This document shows positions 21,601-36,600 of a stretch of 64,000 bases of DNA, one piece after another. The notes beneath the pieces are model-generated. The model searched no databases, had not been told where the DNA came from, and saw only the letters and a list, made by a program, of their open reading frames with translations. How positions within the stretch are numbered: the stretch's first letter is position 1; every line of letters starts with the position of its first letter. The position numbers and the translations under genes were made by a program. Source of the stretch: Pieris napi (lineage: Eukaryota > Arthropoda > Insecta > Lepidoptera > Pieridae); assembly GCF_905475465.1 (NCBI RefSeq), contig NC_062248.1:4340001-4404000 (forward strand). The letters are read 5' to 3'.

Positions 21601-24600
21601 GAGCCCCGGTTGTGCACCAATGTTCTTACGGTCTATGTGTGTATTTAACACACGCTCGTGCGGTGAAGGAAAACTTCCTGAGGAAACCATGCATTGTACC
21701 CAAAAATGTCGTGTGTTAGGCACAGAAGGCTCATCACCTAGTAGTCTATTTAGAAAAATAAATGATCACGACACGGATACAGAAAACATTGGCCCAGAGT
21801 TGTAGCGGCACTGTTATTTAGGGAAAGTGCGCATTTTGATTACGCGAAATAAAAAATATGTAAAGCATGATTAAATGAATATTTTATTAAATAAATGTCG
21901 TCTTTTTATCATAATTTTTGTGCCTATAATTCTACCTCATTTGTACGCAGATACTCATATATATATTGATAACTCATTTTTTTTCAAATAAACATTTTTA
22001 GTATATCTCTTTTTATCACAGCATTAATACAATTGGCAGAACGAAGACATAAAACTGTAGGTGAATGAATGAATTGTACGTCACAAAAAGGTTACAATTA
22101 TTACCCTTAAGTGTTTCAACTTAAAATATTTAGAAAGATGCTCTATTGATATCGAGAAAAAGGCTCTTCAATCTATACAGGTTATACAAAGTCGGCCTTA
22201 TAAGAACCTCACCTGTATAAACCTAATTTGTTAACCGTCGAGCCGTGAGCGTGCAGTGAAGTATCCGTTTTGCAACTGCCCCAGTTTCAAAGTATAATAT
22301 TTAATGACACATTCGTATCCTGGATACATGTGGTCGACTTGTCGAGCGACAGGTCGGCCAACCGGTTTAAACGCTTTTAAACACAGCCTTGTGATAAGCA
22401 AATCTTGTTTGGATTATTGCACTGATAATTATATGTTTACTAATTTTAGGTTTCGATCTGTGTTTAGATAATAATGATGTAATTACATATTTTAATAAGC
22501 GTAAACTACTAGATACTACTACTACTAGCAGACTCGGCCAAGCGTTGCAGTGGCTAAGTTTTTTGTTATATTACATAGTAGGAAACTGTTGAAGGGTAAC
22601 GGTAGGAGAACACCAGTCATGGGGACCACCATGCTTTTTTGGTGGAAATGCCATTAAATTATAGCTTATGTGAAACGTTGGCACTTTCAACACAGCGCCA
22701 TCTGTTAGAATTGTGTCAAATAATAAACAAATAATTTGCAATAAAATAATATTGCGGCTATAAATTAAGATGTAAGCTATCCTATCTTTTAAGTTGGATC
22801 AAACTGCACAGTGCACACGGTGTGCAAATTTAATTTAAAATCGGTTAAGTAGTTTAGGAATCCATGGCGGACTAACAACGTCACACGTGATTTATATATA
22901 TTAAGATGGTTAAGGGGCCGTTCAAGTATTACGTAAGGAGATTTACTGAAATTTATCCCCCCACTCCTTCCTCTTGTCAGCAAAAGTAAGCAAAGCTCTC
23001 AAAAATAATAGTACATAAACGTATTAATTTTTTTGAAGGAATCCTCGAAAATGTATTTCGTTTTCAAGCATAGACAACGTGTGGGTAATTTATAAAAAAG
23101 TAAATAATTACTGTTGACGTAATCACCAAATAAGAAAATCAAAGAAAAAGAAATGAAATGTGCCAAAATAATAATTATTATTTAGAGATTTGAAGGTCAT
23201 CAAAAGGAACTAATTATTGCCTAATAACTTATGTAATCTGCTTTTTTATATACGTATATTTTTGTGTAAGCTAATGAAGTGTAAATAAAAAAAAAATATG
23301 CTTCAAGAAAAACAAGTATTGCCCTATGCACTAAACAAATCATATTTTTTCAACAACAATGTTGAAGGATCATTGCATACAATAATAAACGATATTAATA
23401 ATATTATCTCTATATATCATAAAATAACGTCTTTCACCGCTTTTATCTGACTATCTGCTCGAGATAAACACAAAATCTACACGGATTTTCATACGGTTTT
23501 GACAACTGATGAGGAGATTTAGGTATATATTTTTCAAGGTTTATTTGCATAGCAACTTGAATACTATATCTAAAAAAAATATGCATTTTTAATTAAGGAG
23601 TTATATAAAATAAATAAATCGGTGGCGCTACAACCTATTTAAGTCTTGGCCTTAGATTTCTGAATCTGTTTCATGGTCATTTTTAAATCTAATAGGCAAG
23701 TAAGTGATCAGCCTTCCGTGCCTGACACATGCCTTCGACTTTTTGGGCCTAAGACATGTTGGTTTTCTTACGATGTTTTCCTTCACCGTTCGAGCCAATG
23801 TTAAATGAGCACATAGAAAGAAAGTTCATTGGTGCCGGGAATCGAACCTACGACCTCATGTATGAGAGTCGCACGCTGAAGCCACTAGGCCAACACTGCT
23901 CTAAGTTAAATATAGATCTTAAAGAAACAACATATGTTGTGTGTTCTAATGCCTGTGTTCTGTAATTTTCTTTGAATATAAATGACTAAATATATAATTC
24001 TTCAAGGCCGTGTTATCAGTAACAAAACTCTATTATTATTTGTTATCAATATTAAAGTGTCATACACTTCACACATACTTTACACTCTTTGGTGAAAATT
24101 GCCGAAGTACACATAGAATTGTCTATGGTTGGTCTAGACTCTATGGATACTAAAGTGATAAATAAGACATATACGTGCAGTCTTTATTATTCCTTTCGTG
24201 AGACGACACCACAACATAAAATTTTGTCTCCATTTAGTTCCTGAGAGTAGTAGTTTTTATATAGCAATATTCATTTCGGTGCATAAAAAACCTCATTTGT
24301 TAGCTACAAATATTCAGAAGTAGCTGGTCTATTCTCATTGTTAATCGGTCAATTGTCAAAATCTCCATTTTGAATTTGTTTACCAATTTACAAATTATAA
24401 TGTGTTTCTTCTAATGATAATACCCGGGAGTATCAGATAACATTAAGCATCAAACATGTACATTTTTAAATATAGGTACATTATTATATCGTTAATACCT
24501 TAATCGTGTTATTTTAATAGGATAAAGTGTATCTGGCTGCAGATTTGTACAATGATTGCCATTTTTAGATTATCCAATAATGTAATCAACCCAGCTTTGT

Positions 24601-27600
24601 ACACAGTATGTGCGTAGACATATATACTAATAATATATTACCCGATTTTATTATTTACCAAAAAATAACTATTGGCAACATAAATAACGTATAAAAAATA
24701 AACTAAGTCTAAAACTGTAAAGAAAATTATACCTTATGTAATAATAAAACACTGTTTTTAAAGTTTATAAGACTGTCCCTCTTTATCATAGCGTAAACTA
24801 TGTATAACAGAAAGAGACAGCTTCAATAGTCTGCCCTGCTAAGAAGTTTGATAATGATTATTGGAAAATACCGTCTCCCTACGCCAGTCCTGTATCTGCT
24901 TAACAATAATGTTTATGCTTCCAGACGTCGTTTGCAACAGCTTAAAATATGGCAGCAGAGAGAGAAGGAATGGGCAAGAACGAAGGCTAGAAGAGAAAAG
25001 AGCAACAAGAGAAGTATATACTTCAGTGATAGTGTCATGCTGCTGGAGGCCGCTGCGAGGAATGATATAGAAGAAGGTATGATTTTCTTTTTTTTGTATT
25101 TGCACGTAAATATAAATAGCATTTAAATTAGTAGTAGTGAGGGGGTGGGGTTTGGACATTTCTATCCAACGAGCAGGCCGCGATTTTTTTTAAGCTAAGG
25201 AAGAAAGTTTATCAGATTAATAATATGTATCCCAGGCTACTGATTTAATGAGAACAGTATTTTTTTATGTAATAGGAAGCAAATAGGCAAGGACAATAAC
25301 ATTGCCAGAAGGCTCGCAAGTGCGTTGCCGGCTTTTTTCGTATTTTAGGACTGTCTATCCAGTTATATATACTATATAGCAATATAAAGATTTATTAAAA
25401 TTTGCTGTTAAAATATAGTTATACACACAGAAATTTACATATAAATTAAAATGTTTAATATAAAAACATGTTTGTTTAAAAAGACACAACTTAGCTGTTA
25501 CTGTTCGTTTTGAACACGCTTTTGTCGATAATAGATAGATAATAATTTGAGTGAAAGGGTAATGTCCAAAAGTATGTATGATACTTCATAGATTTGAATG
25601 TATGAATTGAAATGGAGTGAATCAATGTGTCGATATTGGTTCAAGTTCCAAATTTAACCCATTTATTTCGCCCATTGGTGATGAACTTTAGCCACCTAGC
25701 TGAGACCATGACTGGCAAGTTAAAATAAAACAAGATATATTCTACGTGGTCACTGTGACCACGCATGCTGTAAAGCACGCGAAACGTCGGATAAATTTAA
25801 AATTATGTCAAATAATTGTAAATTTATAATAATACATAACTTTAATCCGGTCAAAGGTTTTTTCTTTAGATATATTCTAGTTATTATATAAGGCTATTAA
25901 AGTTAACTACAACACTACTCGTACTACTATATATTTTGGAAGTACACATAACGTAGCACTCCAGTTTTTGACTTGAATAGTTACGTGCATACAAACATTC
26001 AAAACTCTTTATTATTATTTAAACTAGAACGTTTAAAATGTAAGTAATTTCCATTATAACCTTTTAAAAGGGTGACTTTTTTAACTTCAATAGAATACTC
26101 ACAAGGTTAAACTTCGAGTGTTCACAGTATTATCGAATGCCGTGTGATTTTTACTATTTAAAAACACAAAAATCCTTATCTATATCGCCTTGGCACGGCA
26201 GATTTTCTTTAAATTACATTGGAACTAAACATGCATTCGAATGGTGGTAGACTTTTAAATTTGGTTCACTAAATTTTGACTTTATTTCCTACATGTATTA
26301 CGATTATGTGGGTAACAGCGGGTAGACATTAAAACAATTGAATTGTAAAACCTTGTGGAACCGACGCTGTCTACCCCGTGCTCTGGGGATTACATTTCAC
26401 TTTGAATAATGAAGCTCCAAATATAGGAACGTTTGTTGTGAAAATATATGTCAATATTTTAATGAGGTCTAATTTAATTTTGATCTCGTCTTCGAATACA
26501 GTTTGGACGCGTAATTGATTGGTTTCCATTTAATATTTTTAATACCTGCAGCTGAGTTTCATCATCGGACGTGGAGGCAAAATACGAAATTCCACCCGTA
26601 TTAACTCGACGTCCACCGTTCCACAACTGAGCGTTTTTCAAGGCAGTTTTTGCAGCGCACCACTCTTTGTGGAACCACTTAGGGTCCTTCAAGAAAAGAG
26701 CGTGCGGGCACGCACTCGCGAGCCCTCTGGTATGGAGAGTTTCCATGGGCGGCCAGAGATTTTTGAGAAATTTCTGGTTCTACATGACTCGCCCGTTAAG
26801 CAGGGTCCACACTATGCCGCGGTAGGCCGGGCGGGTTGTCCCGGGCGGGCTAAGCCGGGCGGGTACGTTCGGGCCGGCACGACGTCCACACCGAAAACGA
26901 TGCAGACCGCGTTATTTCTACCTACATTATTTAGTTTCACCTAACCTACATTATTTAGTTTAGACTGGTGACTTAGTTGAAGAGTATGTTTTAGAAGTTT
27001 TTTTTAAAATGTCCTTAAAGTGTTAGTGTTAAATTAAACAAACTGAATCGAAAATAAAATAATTCGTCTAGTTCGGTCGGAAGTTTAATTGTAACTTAAG
27101 CCGTTCGGGGCCGCTCGGCACGTCCCCACTCTATATTTTTGTTCGGCTCGGCTCGGCTTCCTTTGATCTGTACCTACTTTATGCGGGTTGGGATCGGCAC
27201 GGCCCGGGCCGGCATTTTCTAACCCGGCAAAGCCGCCCGGGGCGTCTACATCGTCTACATCTGCCGCCCGGGTCAGCCCGCCCAGCCTACCCCGGCATAG
27301 TGTGGACCCTGCTTTAGGTACCCAATAATTTGTTTACTACTGTCTTTTTGATAAAATTTGTATTAAAAATATGATTAAATAAAGAATTATATTGTCTACT
27401 TAAAACATATGACCCAATTGCTTCGACTTGATTAAATATGTTTGGAGGCGTTCTTATACGTACATATAAAGTCACTATGTGAAAGTCTGGCCCTAGGTCT
27501 AATTATGAACGTTTTCCCGCTCTCGAATAATGTGTAATTAAATTTGTAGATTCTACGCGAAATGTGAGACTTTCACTATATAATTAGCAATTATCCTAAT

Positions 27601-30600
27601 GTATCATATGTAAACAGTATAACAAGATTATGTGTGTCTTGAGTTACCGTAATACTTGTGGTAATATGTACCCGCTTACTGTATAATAGTATTGCGTGCG
27701 TAGAATTACGGTAATAAAACTTTTTTGTAACCATATCAAATTACCCTTAACGTAAGAGTGTTTACGCGTATTAATGAATAAAATTTTTGTTAACAAGAAT
27801 TTTAATAGAATATCCAATTTGATATACATACCGATTTTGCTTGTGAAAAATTAGAGTAACTTCCTGTGTTCTCTTAATTAAAGTATAGTAGCTTAGTGCT
27901 TGATGTTTATCGCGTAGAACCCAATTTTTGGTACGTCTCAAAATAGTTTAGTTTGCTGTAAATTTTTTAGGGATTATATGAACGAATGCTGGACAGAATC
28001 CAGAACAAAGAAGTGCTTATGACGGTTAAGAAAACGTAAATTTCCCACACGTCTTAAATAACACCAAAACATACGAGCTCCTTTAACTAATCATACAAGG
28101 CAAAGAGATCTGACGCAGACGCACGTCTTGGTAGAAAAATCTTAGACTATGTTTTGGCCAAAGCACCAAATCATTATTCAGAAGCGCAGCATCCAAAACT
28201 AAAGTAGCCATGATGATCGTCAACATTCGAAAGGAGATGGAACTATAAGAAGAAGATGAACGGGTCTACATACAATCCTCAAAATTACATTTTGAACGGT
28301 TTCCCCGGCCTTATAATCTGCGTTCTTGTTGGTGTACTCTACTAGAGTGAATGTAATCTTAGCTTATAGTCATAATACTAAGCTTCAGATGATGTCATTT
28401 GGTGCTAATGTATTGAATATTATGTAATGGTTTGCATTTCAATTAGATTCATCTGTTGCATTTAAATTGCAAGAAATTCTTGTCCATTTTCATTTATGGA
28501 GATAAGATATAACAGTTTCTTTTGTCATTAAGGAAATAATTCTCATTTTAAAATAAACATCTAGCCAGTAGAAGGTTGAAAAGCGTCGGAGTTACACCCC
28601 GAGAGTATATCCTGATATTATATTAGTATGAAATACATAATCGTTTGTACGAAAGTGTTTTGTATTGAGTTTCTCTCTTATTTAAGGCCCAGGAAACGTA
28701 CAGCGCCCGTACTCTGTAACTTCCAATAGTGACAGTGATATCCATCCCGAGGTTTTTGTATTCAAGTTTAATAGTTCTCTCAATATCCGTAGCGCTGATG
28801 TCAGACCGCTGTCGGTATTGGAAGTTGCCCAGTTGAGTTTCCAAAATGCAGATCTATGAGCCGTTCTTAGTCTCAAATAAGATCAGCTACAGCTACAAAC
28901 AGTATTACCTTGCCTTTCTTTAAATCAGTAATGTGTTACTAACTTTATTAGTCTTTTACCTACTATAACATTTTAAATAAATTAACTGTTATACATCAAT
29001 CACGAATGACTTCAATTTTGTATTTGTGATGCAAAACACATTGTATCAATGCGTTTATAAATAGATGTGTCGATTTATTCTATTATCACTAGTTTCGCAG
29101 TCTTATTTGTATACCGTGTTTAAAATCGTATGTATCGCAACGTATTAAATGGCAAATTCATAATACGCAGTTTGACTGTATAAAAAATAAAATGCTTTGA
29201 GAGTTATATGATTTTTTAAAGCGTAATGAATTACAATAACATTACTTTAAAAGTTATTAAAAAACGTCTATAATTAATAATAGTGATTTTTAAACGTCAA
29301 TCTACATTTAAAATGGTCACAGATTAGTCGAGTCTATAACAGAAATTGTCTTCATCTGTCTAATCCCCTCTGGAGTTTATTTCGTCGGAAACTGTTTTTG
29401 AACGAATTATATGTATGTAACACGTAAGAACTTGACGTTTGTTTAGGAGCATGATATGACATAGGGACTGGCACGACGCCATCTTGTATAAAGAAGCGTT
29501 TTGCCGCGTTTTTTCTTAAAAATAATTCATGTAGCTTCTATAGTCACTAATTAATGGTTTGTAAAGTCTTGTCAGATAGCGTACAGTCTTTATAAACGAG
29601 AAATTTAATATTGAATGTACAGGCTTATCGGCATTTATTTGAGTTTTCAATTATAAACTATCTCGATTTTGCAAGACAATGAACGCAATAATTAATCGCT
29701 TCTTATTCCGTGAAAACTGTTACTCAATCAAGTATAATCGATCAGCTTAAAATGTCTTGCCTTCCTCATGGGCATAACTGTTTAACTGGTGTTTTTTAAA
29801 TAGCCTTGTAATCTTTTCCGGGATTTGCAATTAGGAAGTTTTGAATAAATTGTTTGGTGATAAAGATACGATTATTCAACGACATTTAGATTACGGGTGT
29901 TATACTGTCTTCCCCTTCACACACACATAATACAGGTATTAGCTATATTTGTGAGAAGCTTATGTTTACAATAGAGACAGTCTTGTGGTAACAGGTCACC
30001 GTTAGTTAAAATAAAAAGTCAGTGGCTTCAGCTTGGCTTCAGATTGTTACGTGATCAGCCTCTATGCCTGACACATGTCGTTGACAATAACCTATCTCGA
30101 TCCATAATCCACCATCTGAGATAGTAATCTTAATCCAAATGTTGTAACAAGTGTGCCAATAACCAATCGACGCATTGTAATAGCCATCTGTCGATACAAG
30201 CTATCCATGGGAGGTCGTATCGGTGTCTGTCGATAGACCTTTGTATGAAAATGACAGTTGACGAAAGCTCGATTTTAACATTTAATTATTTTAAATAATT
30301 AAAAAAACTGGTGTAAGTTAAAATCTGTTAAAATCGCCAATTGCTTCTATTAGAACAAAATTTTAAAGCTTAATATGAATCCGCTCAAATATTAACAGAA
30401 TATGAAATTAATTTCAGTACGACGTCTGCTCGCACGTGGCGTGACACCGGATGCAACAAACGAAGATGGATTAACAGCTTTACATCAATGTTGTATAGAT
30501 AATAACGAAGCCATGATGCGTCTTCTACTCGATAATGGCGCGAACGTGAACGCCGAAGATAGCGAGAAGTGGACGCCCCTACACGCGGCAGCTACTTGTG

Positions 30601-33600
30601 GCAATTTAAACCTAGTACGGATTTTAATACAGAGAGGTGCAAACTTACTGGCTGTGAATGGGGATGGGAATATGCCGTATGATATATGCGAAGAGGAGAG
30701 AACGTTGGATGCGATAGAGAGTGAGATGGCGGCGAGAGGAGTAACACAGAGACTAATAGATGAGACCAGAGCGGCGACGGAGATGCAAATGTTGATGGAT
30801 GTAGCGGAGATGGTTAAGAATGGCATGGATTTGGATGAGCCGAGAGATAGTCAAGGTGCGACACTGGTGAGTAATAGTTATTTTACAGATAATATATTTT
30901 ATATGCCCATCTTATAAATTACTTTTAATAATAATAATTACTATGGTAATAACTTTAACTATCAACCATTGAATAGGCGTTATAGATATAGTAATTTATA
31001 GATGTAGTAATATTGACAAATATAAACCACTAGTAATAACGGTTATGAACTGATTTGACTTTGACGTTGTTAATTTATAACCTTGTGTGACATAATGACA
31101 ATGACAGCTGACAGTAACGCCATTACGCTGATATTATGAAATCTGATAAATTACTTTTGTCTTGTTGTACTTCATTAATACGAAAACTTCTTTTTGTATG
31201 TTTTAATGTTTATTATCAACATTTTCGTCGTTTCGTTTGCTTAATATAGATGTGATAGTTCGCCGGAATAACATCGTTATGTAAAAGCATGTTAGCATAA
31301 CATAAGGGAACCAGATTTTTTATTCTATACTGCTAGAGACAAGTATTTACTTGTCATTTGATTTTTGAGTGTTTATTAATTAGCTTGACAATTTAATCAT
31401 AATACCTATTTAATATTAATAGGTCAAAATATAATTAATAAAGAATTTTGTTTGAAAACATAATAAAACTGAATAAATTGTTATCGTCTATATGTCAAGG
31501 TATATTAAACATAGGGTGGGTGTCAAATGTAATAAGAATGCAGTAAAGATTCAGAAGCGGAACTATGACGTAATGTTTTATTTTACTATACTGTAACACC
31601 TGTTAAAACATTCACATACAGCCTCTATCTTATACATAGTTGGTCAGCCTATATAACGATAGTTTAAGTGGCTTGAGCTGTTTGTGGTGTTTCAAAATAT
31701 GTTCCTATTTTCGTTTCTTGAATCTTTCCTCGGATTTTTTGTAAAGACATATATTTTAGTGTTTTAAAACATTAAGTAGGTTCTGTTGAAGCATCGTATT
31801 AGGAATTATAAAGAAATATATAATTATGATAATACATATACAGTGTAAACTGTTTATAACGAATTTCAATGGATCGAGCATTTTTTTTGTTATACAGACT
31901 TTTCGTTATAGGGAGTGAATAGAAAAAAAACTAAAATACTTAACCAATTACAAGGTTTTCTAATTTTATTGCTATCAATAGGTAAATTATTCTGATATAT
32001 AATGAATGAATTAATGTATGGTTTTTGTGTTAAACCAAACAAATGTAACTATTTTTACGTTATAGAGAGTTTACACTGTATATATACCCTTATATTATAC
32101 ACTTTCTTTGTATTATATTTTAAAATGTTCAATGTAGTATAATAAATTTCAATATGAATCAAACTCCAGTGTCAAACATTATACGGGAGAATTAGCAAAA
32201 TTTTATTTGTTTTTAATTTTGATTTTTTAAGTCTTCTAGTCTGCACGTTCACACATTCATTTCCTCACGATGTTATCATCACCGTAGGAGCGAGACTTAA
32301 CTGCGTAGATGGACCTATTGGGTACTTTGATATCCGAATGGGGACGCAATTTAAGGGTTGAAAGTGGAACGTTAACCGCTAGATTAACTTAGCTATAGAT
32401 TTTATATTAAGGCATTTGTTTACAACCTCCCTTACGTGTTGACCCATTTCTTTTATTTCTATAGAATAAAAGCGTTTTTGAATATAAATAATAAAACGGT
32501 CTTTACAATTTTTCTATACGAATTTCAGTCTTTTAAATGAAACGCAAAACGCTCGCCTTGAATTTTAATTAAAACAAATTGATTTTATTAATGTTGAAAT
32601 TAGACACAACTAGACAATTACAAGTAATTTAGCTAATATGAAATATCGGTCTTTGACGTAGTTACATCCCACTCAGAGTCGACATTTAAATTTTAATTCT
32701 TAGGTTTATTTTATAAGGGAAAATTAATCGGTTGTGAAATTTAGCCGAAATTGCGATTGGAACGCTTGCAAAATTATATTTTGATTTATAATGTCTTTAT
32801 TTGTTTGAAATGTTAACTCTATAATATAATTAAGGCCCTATCCCAGCACGAGTTGCTGTGTCAGTGCCTCGGGGTGAACTGCGGTGCCCGTAATAACAAT
32901 AGTTACTTATGTAACACATTAAATTAATGTAATTTTATAATTTTTGTTTCTGAAATGGATTTCTTTGTAATTGAACTTGGCTTGCGATAAAATATAACGT
33001 GTAAATTTAAAAATCATGTTGTATATATATTTTCGTCATAAAATGAATTCAAAGTGTTTGGCTATGTTTGGATTTTTTTCTATCGAGCGAAGTTATTTAA
33101 ATCGTGTATCGATCTTTCAAAATGGATACCTACATAAACTACTCAACTCCATCATATATTTTTTCCATTCGCCCACTTTAAGAAACGATGACGAAATATG
33201 GAAAGAAACAATGTACTTTCTTGCAGTTTGGCGACCAGATAGGTCCTTAATATTAAAAATTTAAATTTTGGTTTTATCTGTACTGAGTTATGTTCGGGAT
33301 AATTACAATGCTTAATTGTTTTTCTTATATCTACAAAGACACTGATGTTATAAGACCTTCATTGTTATTATTATTACTTCCTTCAAGAAAAATCATCAGA
33401 TTTTGTACCTAATCATACAATAGGTTACAGAACAATTCAATGAATGTTCACTTGTGACTGTAGATTTAATTTCCAGTGAAATAAAGAAACCGTTTAGCAG
33501 AAATATTATTAAGAATAAAAAAGAAATCTGCTAATTAATAAATATTATTTATTTAAATATAAAAAAAAACAGATGACTCGCGAGTGCGCTACCGGCCTTT

Positions 33601-36600
33601 TAGGAGTCAGTACGCTCATTATTATTATAGGTTTAAATTTTATGGATATCCAAATTAGTAGAAATGTATGTGTGTGATTTTTTTTCAGTTACACGTAGCA
33701 TCTGCGAATGGTTACTTGAAGGTGGTGGAGTTCCTATTGGAGCATAGAGCTTCATCAGATGTGATGGATCATGATATGTGGCAGCCGGTCCATGCTGCAG
33801 CCTGCTGGGGGCATGTGAGTATTAAAAAATATTAAAAAAAAATTAAACCGACAAACATTTGTCAACTGGTAAGAAAAAAATGCATCATATCAATCTATTT
33901 AAAACGACTGAACCGATTTTGATAAAACTTGGACTGAGTTGGAGTATATTTATAACTTGACTATACTAATTTAGATAAAATAACTATCAATACCTGTCAA
34001 CACGTGTTCATCAATGTCCCAATATCTCAAAAATCGTTGAATATTTGAAAATAAAGATAGTTTCTTTATTTTTCGAGTTATTACTTACGAAATTTAGTAC
34101 ACGTTCTTGGACTTAAATACATATTATCCAATTCCAACTATAATTTAGGCCAAACTGTTAACTTTTTAAAGTCAAAATTGAAACCTTTTTAGGAGTAATA
34201 TTATTTTTTTTTGTTTCAGTTAGAAGTATTAGAGCTATTAGTACAATATGGAGCCGATCTCAATGTAAGGAATAAGCATGATGAAACACCGGCAGGTTGG
34301 TATTGTAACATCAACAATGTAACAGTGTCTGAGTTTGTTAATTTTTTAATACCCACTAGGGCAGTGATTCTCAACTTTTGTTATGCTCTACCTTAGTCTA
34401 TCTAAAATTCTTATGACACACACACAATTCAACATAAATTTTTATATAAATAATTGAATTGATCACTTAATAAAAAATTACCAGGAAATAAATAAAAGTT
34501 AATTTTTAAAACATAATAAAAAGTGCAATTCAATTCCAAATAAATTTAATAAATTTTCGTGGGCCACACTGCTCTAGATGGACCTTATGTAGATGTATTT
34601 TTGTATCAGAAGATTAAATCTGCTAATTTAGTACGTTTTTTTTATATCTACCCTCAAATAAATTTAAAATGTTAGTTCAAAATACTCAAAACCTGATAAA
34701 AGGCTTTATAGTATATTAAAAATCGTTAACGATTATATATAGGGAACGAACAGTGATAGCCTAGAGGTTTCAGCGTGTGACTCTTATCCCTGAGGTCGTA
34801 TGTTCGAGTCCCGGCCTTGCACCAATGTACTTTCTGTCTATATGCGCATTTAACATCGAATGCTGAAGGAAAACATCGTTAGGAAACCGACTTGCCTAGT
34901 AGATTTACTGACAAATCATAATGAAACAGATACAGAAATCTGAGGCCCAGACGTAACAAGGTTGTTGTGCCACTTTAAATAAGAAACGGTGAACCCGTTT
35001 CAAAATTATTTCATTCAAAGTTCTTTGAAATTGCTAATTTTGTATCACTTTACTTACTAGAAAGTGTGCGCGTGGTTTCTCTTAAAAATAATAGAAAATA
35101 AAAAATATAGTTAGCATTTATGCATTGTATCCGACAAATTAGTTATTTACTCAGAAGACGTTTTTATGTCTCCCTACTATAAGTGCATAAGCGAACTTGT
35201 CCCATACACACAAAATTGTCAGACACAAAAGTATTCCTTTGTTGCAGATATATGTGAGGAGGGTGAAATGCGGGCACGTATAACGCGTTTAGCAGCGGAG
35301 CAAGAAGAGGTGAGACGTCGTGCCGCCAGCGGAGCCGGAGACAGATTGAAGACTGCAAGGCGATCTTCTTCTACTGCTTCCACTAGCCGGTAATTAATTT
35401 TTTTGAAGTTATACTTCTTTAGGCGCGTTATGAAAAATTGATGAGAGTGAAATTTTACGATGCGCGCGCACTGTGACACAAATTATCAGTATGAAGTTGC
35501 CCACGGAAGATGCTACGGCATTGGACATAATTTAAAAACAACATTCGAATAATAATAAAATTTATGTTACACTTAATGTAAAAGAATAAATATTTATTTA
35601 TTTAATTTTTCAAATGTAAACTGAACTTTATTGACTATAAGGACTCCTTTTCCAGTCTTTGATTATTTAATTGTAATTAATTATTTGCATGCAATCAAAA
35701 ACTATTTTTAATAATGCCAAAGAAGTATTTATTACTTCTTACGCGTACATAAGTACACACACCCTTTTTTTTATACCGGAGTCATTGTTAGCTCATGAGA
35801 TTTTCGATTGCTAGGTGGGATCATAAATTAAAAATATCCCTTTTAAAATTCTAAGAAATATAGTTATAGTAAAATTGTAAGTACCGCATTTTAATCTATA
35901 TAATGGAAGACTTAAACCAATAATTTCTTCAGACTTTTGTTGTAATAAATGTTTATTAGGGAGTGTTCAAGTATTACGTCACGCAATTTTTGAAGATTAT
36001 TGACCACCCCCCCCCCATGCAACGCGCCGTATGCAACGTGACCACCTAGTGACTCTTTACACCTAAAAGTTACCATTATGTGGTGTAACAATAACGTGTA
36101 ATGTAATCCCCGCCCCGCATCGTAACGTTTTACAAAAGGACCCCCCCTCCAAAATTCGTTACGTAATACTTGAACGCTCCTTTACTCATATTCGAGTAAT
36201 GCCAAAATTCAAACGCACGACATGATATGCTTGTATAGAGAAAGCATCTTAAAGAAATACATATCGTAGAAACAGTTTGTGTCAAGCACTAAAGGTATCT
36301 TCTTGGTTAAAAATGATAATTGAAACTAAATATTTCACTATTTTATATTTACCGATAGATGGCGGTGGCGTAAATATAAACTAACAAAGAAACGTTTTTA
36401 GGGTACGTTCCGTTCGACGCACTTCACTCCGAGAGAAGCAAATGGCAGCGAAGGCTGATGCAAGGGGTGAAGCGAGACTTCGAGAAACCTTCGATTCGGC
36501 GGTTGATGATGAATGTCAGGTAAAAACAATTTCATACTATATCTATTTAAGTATCCCCTATGTAAAGGATCTCGCGTCTGTATGAATACGGTAAACTTAA

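Larger units (their letters stand above)
15606..24924 (+). other. MYPT-75D intron 1 (9.3 kb), repeat-rich
   Basis: The intron contains SINEs, hAT- and PIF-type MITEs and small hairpin repeats, listed separately. The remaining parts (15606-18260, 22020-22900, 22990-23600, 23905-24770) are AT-rich with only short chance ORFs. I see no coding exon or RNA gene in them. Confidence 0.6.
25077..30417 (+). other. MYPT-75D intron 2 (5.3 kb)
   Basis: The intron contains several repeat fragments and a PIF-like MITE, listed separately. The stretches 25870-26470, 27320-27965 and 28870-30000 hold no feature that I can support. Confidence 0.55.

Noticed and set aside
26474..26746. 90-codon open frame on the minus strand (METLHTRGLASACPHALFL...)
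   Set aside because: It runs through a common lepidopteran interspersed repeat (GCTCGCGAGTGCG type); the frame is incidental and the product resembles no protein family I know.
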